Source of the DNA: Theropithecus gelada
Taxonomy: Eukaryota; Chordata; Mammalia; Primates; Cercopithecidae
Direction of reading: 5' to 3'
NCBI RefSeq assembly: GCF_003255815.1
Contig: NC_037689.1
Coordinates: forward strand, 48,518,644 to 48,582,643
Length of the DNA stretch: 64,000 nt
Shown piece after piece: positions 58,256 to 64,000 of the stretch. The translations under genes were made by a program, and so were the position numbers. The notes below the pieces were generated by a model. It was not told the DNA's origin. It did no database searches and saw nothing but the letters and a program-made list of their open reading frames with translations. How positions within the stretch are numbered: position 1 is the first letter of the stretch; each line of letters begins with the position of its first letter.

Positions 58256-58844
58256 GAACATATTTATGAAGAAAGTACTGCACCTTCTAACATAAGCTCA
58301 AGTCAACAATTTGCTTTTAAGTTGTTAGTGTCAATTTCTAAATGAGAGGACTTTTTTACCCTTTGTTTATTATGTACCGTTAACCTGCACTTTGTGACAT
58401 GCTGCAAAATCTGCTTGAGTCCAAATACAACAACCTTTTAAATCTCTTTATTCCTTTTCTTCTAGCTATTGATGAACTGAACTACTTCTCAAGTAGGAAA
58501 TCACAGGATTGTTTTAATTGGACTAAGAATATACTCAACGAACCAAAATTAACTCACATAATTGGTCTCAGGGTGTTCCTAAAAGTTGTATCTATGTATG
58601 TATTTGTTGCCATTCTTATTTTACCGTATGGCACAAAGCACTTGTATTCAAAAGTTATTTTAGGCCAAATATTTCAATATCAGTAGATTAAATGTATTTT
58701 AAAATTGTGTCAGCTCAATTAAAATTAATTAAACTCAGAATTCCTTTAAATAAATAGACACTGAATCCTGGGTAACACATCTCCTTTCAAGAATCATGAA
58801 TAAAGGGAAACATGAGGCTGACACTGTGTCAAACAATCAACATA
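58256..58844. other. Unassigned sequence
   Basis: No repeat or gene recognised. Confidence 0.45.
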
Positions 58845-58857
58845 AGTACCATATTTT

Positions 58858-59181
58858 TTTTAATTTTTAATTTTAATTTTAATTTTTGGAGACAGAGCCT
58901 CACTCTGTCACCAGGCTGGAATGCGGTGGCACAATCTCGGATGACTGCAACCTCCACCTCCTGGGTTAAAGCAATTCTCCTGCCTCAGCCTTCCGAGTAG
59001 CTGGGACTACAGGCACATACTACCGCGCCCAGCTAATTTTTTGTATGTGTTGTTGTATTTTTGTAGAGACATGGTTTCACCGTGTTACCCAGGCTGGTCT
59101 TGAGCACCTGAGCTTAGGCAATCCGCCCGCCTCGGCCTCCCAAAGTGCTGGGATTATGGGCATGAGCCACTGCACCCGGCC
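58858..59181 (-). mobile_element. AluS, minus strand, with (AATTTT)n tail
   Basis: Full Alu with tail TTTAATTTTTAATTTTAATT at 58857-58887 and a short duplication in the linker (TTGTATGTGTTGTTGTATTTT). Flanks AGTACCATATTTT (58845-58857) and AGTACCATTTTTA (59182-59194) are the target duplication. Confidence 0.93.
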
Positions 59182-59194
59182 AGTACCATTTTTA

Positions 59195-59749
59195 ATACCA
59201 TATCCACATATGTATTACAAAGGAAGCTTCTAGCATCTGCTTCTTACTGGGCTTTCCTGAATCAATCGAAACTCACAATTTATCTTGATTTAAAGAAAAA
59301 GTTTTAAATTAAAAACTAAATCTTCATGGAACTATGAAAAACAATATGAAATACCATGGTTAGTCTGTATAATCTTTCTTTTTAGTACAAGCCATGTTTG
59401 TTATTTTAGGATTGAATACACTAAACAAGATACCAACTATTTGTGTAATTCTCTACACTCTTCCATTTTTATATTATGTACATATATATGGATAACATAT
59501 AACAAGTAAAAATGTACAGATTATTTTTCTGCTTTTGTAACTTAGAAATTCACATTTCCATACACTTACAGGTATAACTGTTTCGTACATTTAACATTTT
59601 TGAAGGTGATCCAGTGGTCTGTTGATTCAATATAACATAGTTTGTTCAGTCATTTCTAAATTTCTAATATTTATCAGCTAATGAAAAATTAAGTCACCAG
59701 CATTTTAAGAGAGGTGATTTTTTTTCCCCCTGATACTCTACCACATGTT
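59195..59749. other. Unassigned AT-rich sequence
   Basis: No repeat or gene recognised. Confidence 0.45.
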
Positions 59750-61390
59750 TCTTGTCTTTTTTGCTGGCTGCTACTTTTTTCCTAAACTTCTAAACACTGG
59801 AGTGTTCCAGAATTCAGATCTGTGACCTCTTATATTTTCAATCTATTTTTATTATTTTGAAGATCTCATGTTATCACACAGCCTTAAATGCATGTATATG
59901 CTAGTTACTACCAAATATATAACTCCAGCCCTGACCTCTGTTCTGACCTTCGTACTTGTATATATAACAGTGTACTCAGTACTCATTTATCTAATAGATA
60001 TCTCAAGTGTAATATGTTCAAAACTAAGGTTCTAATTTTTCCCCCCATACCTGTTGTTCATTCAATTTTTCCTATGATAGTTAATGACCATCATACCCTT
60101 GCTATTTTTCAATCCACAATATTTATGTCATCCCTGATTCCTCTCATTCTCTCACAACACACATCTAGCCTGTCATGTTTTATAATCTCTTCCTTCAAAG
60201 TATACCCAGAATATTACTGTTTCTCCGGGCTATTGTGTAGCACAACTGAATGCAGCATGTTAATATCCATGCCATGTGAATGTTGCTCCCTAGATTAGTA
60301 TAGTGCTCTATTAGTCCATTTTCACACTGCTATAAAGAACTTCCCTGAGACTGGGTAATTTATGAAGGAAAGAAGTTTAATTGACTCACAGTTCCGCCTG
60401 GCTGGGGAGGCCTTAAAAATCTTACAAGCATGGAAGAAAGGGAAGTAGGCATGTCTTACTTGGTGTCAGGTGAGAGAGAGAGAAAAAAAAAAGAGAGAGA
60501 AGAAGAGTGTGAGAGTGCAGGAAAAACTATCATTTATAAAACCATCAGAGGTAACTGCCCCCATAATCCAATCACTCCCCTCCCTCGACACATGGGGATT
60601 ACAACTGGAGATGAGATTTGGGTGGGGACACAGAGCCAAACCATATGAAGTACATAACTATTTACATAATTATTCACATCGCAAAGTAAACATATTCATG
60701 CTATTTTGCATGTCTATGCTCTCCACTGCCACTGATAAGACCCTGGTCTAAGCCGTCATAAGCTTTTGTCTAAAGTACTATAATAACACCCTAACAGATC
60801 CCTCTGAATTCCTCCTTGCTCCACTGATAAAACACATGTTATATCATGTTATCCCTATGCTCAAAATCTAGATTCCCATTTCAATACAGTAAATGCCATA
60901 TATCTATACAAGATCTAGCCCTCCTCCTCCTTCCTTTACTTCTTTTCACTTTGTCTCCTACTCTTCCACCTGCTCACTCTGTTCTAGTCATACATTTTTT
61001 TCTTGTTTCCTGAACAAGCCTGTTGTGATCTTCTGCTGTCCTTTATTATGAAGTAATCCTACCCCAAATATCTGTGTAGTTTACTATCTCAACATCTTTA
61101 ACCCTTTCATGTTACCTGTCACTTTCTCAATGGGACCTTGCCTCCTACTCTAATATCTCAACCCTTTTTCCCCCTTATACTTCTTATACCCAGTTTAGTT
61201 ATTGTCATTAATTATCACCAACATACTATATAATTTGTGTCTTTATTTAGTTTATTTTCTACTTTCTAGGATATAATTTCCATGAGGGAATATATTTTGG
61301 CTTATTTGGTAACTCACATTTCTACAGCATCTAGAGCAACATTTGATACATAGTTGGTGTTCAAAAACTGTATGTTGAATCAAACAATAT
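59750..61390 (+). mobile_element. L2 LINE relic, split by an MST LTR
   Basis: Before the LTR: AATATATAACTCCAGCCCTG, TATCTCAAGTGTAATATGTT, AGGTTCTAATTTTTCCCCCC, CACATCTAGCCTGTCATG, AGTATACCCAGAATATTACT. After it: CCACTGCCACTGATAAGACC, CTGGTCTAAGCCGTCATAAG, AACACCCTAACAGATCCC, TGTTATATCATGTTATCCCT, and the end TTCCATGAGGGAATAT / TTCAAAAACTGTATGTTGAA. The two parts are collinear with the L2 consensus, so the LTR inserted into it. Confidence 0.85.
60307..60648 (-). mobile_element. Solo MST-type MaLR LTR inside L2
   Basis: TCTATTAGTCCATTTTCACA start, AAACCATATGA end, flanks AGTGC (60302-60306) and AGTAC (60649-60653). A GA-rich run (GAGAGAGAGAAAAAAAAAAG, 60473-60503) replaces part of its U3. Confidence 0.92.
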
Positions 61391-61669
61391 TAAAGACTTT
61401 GAAAATGCAATTGAGTTTCCGTTATATGGAGCCAAAGGAACCCCAAATTATAAAATCATCAATTTGGTAGTCTCTGATGAAGTGGTTTAAATGTAGCAGG
61501 AATAAAATTGAAGATCAGCTTCTCTTGACTCCTGGGAAGAGCATTGTCAAAGTAACTTGACAATAGCACCCATAACAATCAAAGACAAATATATTAGAAT
61601 GACCACTCCACCACCATATAGCTTCCTCTCTATGTTCACTCATTCATTAATTTAATTATTCCACAAATG

Positions 61670-62341
61670 TTTTATTGTTTTTGTTTTCACTTTTAGGTTC
61701 AGGGGTACATGAGAAGGTTTGTTATATAGGTAAAGTCGTGTCATGGGGGTTTGTTGTACAGATTATTTCATTATTCAGGTATTAAGCCTAATACCCAAAT
61801 GTTATGTTTTCTGCTCCTCTCCCTCCTTCCACCATCCATCTTCAAGTAGACCCCAGTATCTGTTGTCACCTTCTTTGCATTCATGAGTTCTCATCATTTA
61901 GCTCCCACTTACAAGTGAGAGCATGCAGTATTTGACTTTCTGTTCCTGCATTATTTTGCTAAGGATAATGACCACTAGCTCCATCCATGTTTCTGCAAAA
62001 GACATGATCTTGTTCTTTTTTAATGGCTAAATAGTATTACATTGTATATATGTGCCACATTTTCTTTATCCAATCTATCATTGATGGGCATTTACATTGA
62101 TTCCATGTCTTTGCTATTGTGAATAGTGCTGCAGTGAACATATGTGTGCATATGTCTTTATAGTAGAATAATTTATAGTCCTCTGAGTATGTACCCAGTA
62201 ATGGGATTGCTGGGTCAAATGGTAGTTCTTTTTTCATTTCATTGAGGAATCACCTTACTGCTTTCCACAATGGTGGAACTAATTTACAGTCCCACTAACA
62301 GTGTACAAGTGTCTCCTTACCTCCACAACATCACCAGCATC

Positions 62342-62378
<37 letters not shown>

Positions 62379-63400
62379 TTATATTTAGGAATAGCCATTC
62401 TGACTGGTGTGAGATGGTATCTACTTGTGGTTTTGATTTGCATTTCCCTAATGATCAGTGATGTTGACCTTTATTTCATATGATTGTTGGCTGCATGTAT
62501 TTTGAAAAAAATAGCAAGATAGGTTCCTAGCTAGACTAATAAAGAAGAAAAGAGAGAAGATCCAAATAAACACAATCAGAAACAATGCTACCAGTGACTT
62601 CACAGAAATAAAAATAACCATCAGAAACTACTATGAACGCCTCTATGCATGCACACTAAAAAATCTACAAGACATGTATAAATTCCTGGACATATGCACC
62701 CTCCCATGACTGAACAAGAAAGAAATTGATTCCCTGAACAAACTAATAATGAACTTTGAAAGTGAATCAGTAACAAATAGCCTACCAACCAAAAAAAAAA
62801 AAAAAAGCCCAGGATGAGGTGTATTCACAGCCAAATTCTACCAGTGGTACAAAGAAGAGCTGGTACCATTCCTACTGAAACTATTCCAAAAAAAATTGAG
62901 GAGAGACTTCTCCCCAACTTATTATATGAAGCCAGCATCATCCTGATGCCCAAACCTGGCAGAGACACAACAAAAAGAAAACCTCAGACCAATATCCTTG
63001 ATGAACATTGATGCAAAATCCTCAACAAAATACTTGCAAACCAAATCCAGCAGCACACCACAAGCTAATCCACCACGATCAAATAGGCTTCATTCCTGGG
63101 ATCCAAGGTTGGTTGAACATACACAAATCAATAAATGTGATTCATCACATAAATAGAACTAAAGACAAAAACCACATAATTATCTCAATAGATAAAATTC
63201 TGATAAAATTAAGCATCGCTTCATGTTAAAAACTCTCAATAAACTAGGTATTGAAGGAACATACCTAAAAATAATAAGAGCCATCTATGACAAACCCACA
63301 GCCGACATCACGCTGAATAGGCAAAAGCTGAAAGCATTCCCCTTGAAAACCAGCACAAGACAAGGATGCCCTCTCTCACCACTTCTATTCAACATAGTTT
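61670..63400 (-). mobile_element. Twin-primed L1: 3' end antisense, RT segment of ORF2 inverted
   Basis: 61670-62504 is a reversed L1 3' UTR and ORF2 C-terminus (minus-strand residues ELPFDPAIPLLGTYS, KTWNQCKCPSMIDWIKKMWH). From about 62505 to 63400 ORF2 is in plus orientation, with endonuclease-RT linker sequence and RT parts, including TRQGCPLSPLLFNIV near 63345-63395. The RT active-site YxDD is past the break and absent. The join at about 62505 (TGCATGTATTTTGAAAAAAA) and the relative ORF2 positions fit twin priming. Confidence 0.88.
62344..62378. repeat. (TTA)n microsatellite in the L1
   Basis: About eleven TTA units replace a normally T-rich spot of reversed ORF2. Confidence 0.95.
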
Positions 63401-64000
63401 TTAGTGTTTACTAGAAGACAGTAAAGAAATATCAGATGTGTTTCATAAAAAGGGCACAGACCCATACTTACCTTATATGGTGTTAATATAAAATATATTT
63501 TATTGGGAAAACTTACAGACAGAAAAGCTACAGTAAACACAACTTCATGTCCTCTTATCATTCTTGGTGTGGCATAACTGGATGTACCATGAAAAAATGT
63601 TCAAATGGGAAAACTCCCACCTACCTCACTGCTTGATACATTTATAGAAAAAGTATATGACAGAGAGATTAGCTAGTCACTTATTGAATAATAACACATT
63701 TTAATTCAAAGAAACTTGTCATATACCAAATCTAGGAAGAGACCTGTCCTCCCCTGAGCCAAAAATTGGGGTAAAGTGGAAGATAGAGCCATATATACAT
63801 ATTTTTAAGTGGGAACTAGTTTTGGAAGTTAAATAAATGTGAGCTTTGATTAAAGTTATATTTCCATTTGACAATGCAACTTTCTTGGTGTTATCTCAAC
63901 TCATGGGATTTTGATGGACAACAAACCTATGGCCAGCTGCAAATATTGGGTTGGTTAGTCACATTTTTTCTTTTAATGAAAATAATATTTCCACTGGGCC
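63401..64000. other. Unassigned AT-rich sequence to right edge
   Basis: No repeat or gene recognised. ATTGGGTTGGTTAGTCA at about 63945 vaguely recalls a mariner terminus but does not continue as one. Confidence 0.4.

Noticed and set aside
59888..60298. 136-codon frame
   Set aside because: Same reason: L2 sequence in sense orientation, ending at the MST LTR.
63940..64000. GGGTTGGT word resembling a MADE1/mariner terminus
   Set aside because: The following bases do not match the GCAAAAGTAATTGCGG continuation, and the window ends before a second terminus could be seen.
1..64000. CRISPR arrays, operons, tRNA or rRNA genes
   Set aside because: No regularly spaced direct repeats, no ribosome-binding or operon layout, and no tRNA or rRNA sequence. 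The content is primate repeat-rich nuclear DNA.

Overview
This window looks like nuclear DNA of a primate, most likely an Old World monkey (macaque/baboon/guenon group). The youngest Alu (10816-11120, minus strand) carries an AluY variant I associate with cercopithecids: a left end reading CTCAAGCCTGTAATCC on its own strand and a right arm reading GAGATCCGGCCACTGCACTC. The LINE-1 5' UTR at the left edge also looks like the L1 lineage active in those monkeys. These calls rest on pattern recognition, not on a database search.

I find no host protein-coding gene, rRNA, tRNA or CRISPR array. The window is an AT-rich, gene-poor stretch built almost wholly from layers of transposable elements. From left to right: the start of a probably full-length L1 running off the left edge (1-1061); a mariner remnant, a twin-primed L1 and the 5' half of an old L1 with a duplicated 5' UTR block (2708-6775); an ERVL pol relic holding MER2, which holds an Alu (6830-8450); a MaLR LTR and two Alus (9775-11733); an old L1 carrying a near-perfect 222-bp inverted duplication (14012-15880); small hAT and Tigger elements, MIR, L2 and Alus (16344-24624); a repeat-poor block (24638-26919); further L1/HAL1, Alu, MIR, MER20 and MaLR pieces (26920-44092); a hAT element with a perfect 8-bp target duplication (44778-45114); a MER2 split by a 3.4-kb L1 that itself holds a 0.5-kb foreign insert (45627-49677); a hAT transposase relic split by an MST LTR (52503-54172); an ERV LTR with TTAA duplications split by an MST LTR (56532-57652); two L2 relics, an Alu and another MST LTR (57660-61390); and a second twin-primed L1 (61670-63400).

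The most useful observations are structural. (1) A 222/224-bp inverted duplicate lies inside an old L1 at 14891-15114 and 15464-15685, differing only in one homopolymer length; this suggests recent template switching. (2) A non-L1 insert at about 47506-47990 holds, on the minus strand, a 77-codon open frame behind a splice-acceptor-like TTCTAG and followed by an ATTAAA signal; it resembles a terminal exon of a gene I cannot name. (3) A roughly 290-bp segment sits between MER2 and the 3' end of that L1, possibly a 3' transduction. (4) The edge L1 keeps the block of about 129 bp that apes lost from younger L1s, and an ORF0 start that stops after 14 codons.

Target-site duplications are quoted where visible, because they fix element ends and the order of insertion. 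Ancient repeat names come from remembered consensus patterns; stretches I could not assign are listed as such.
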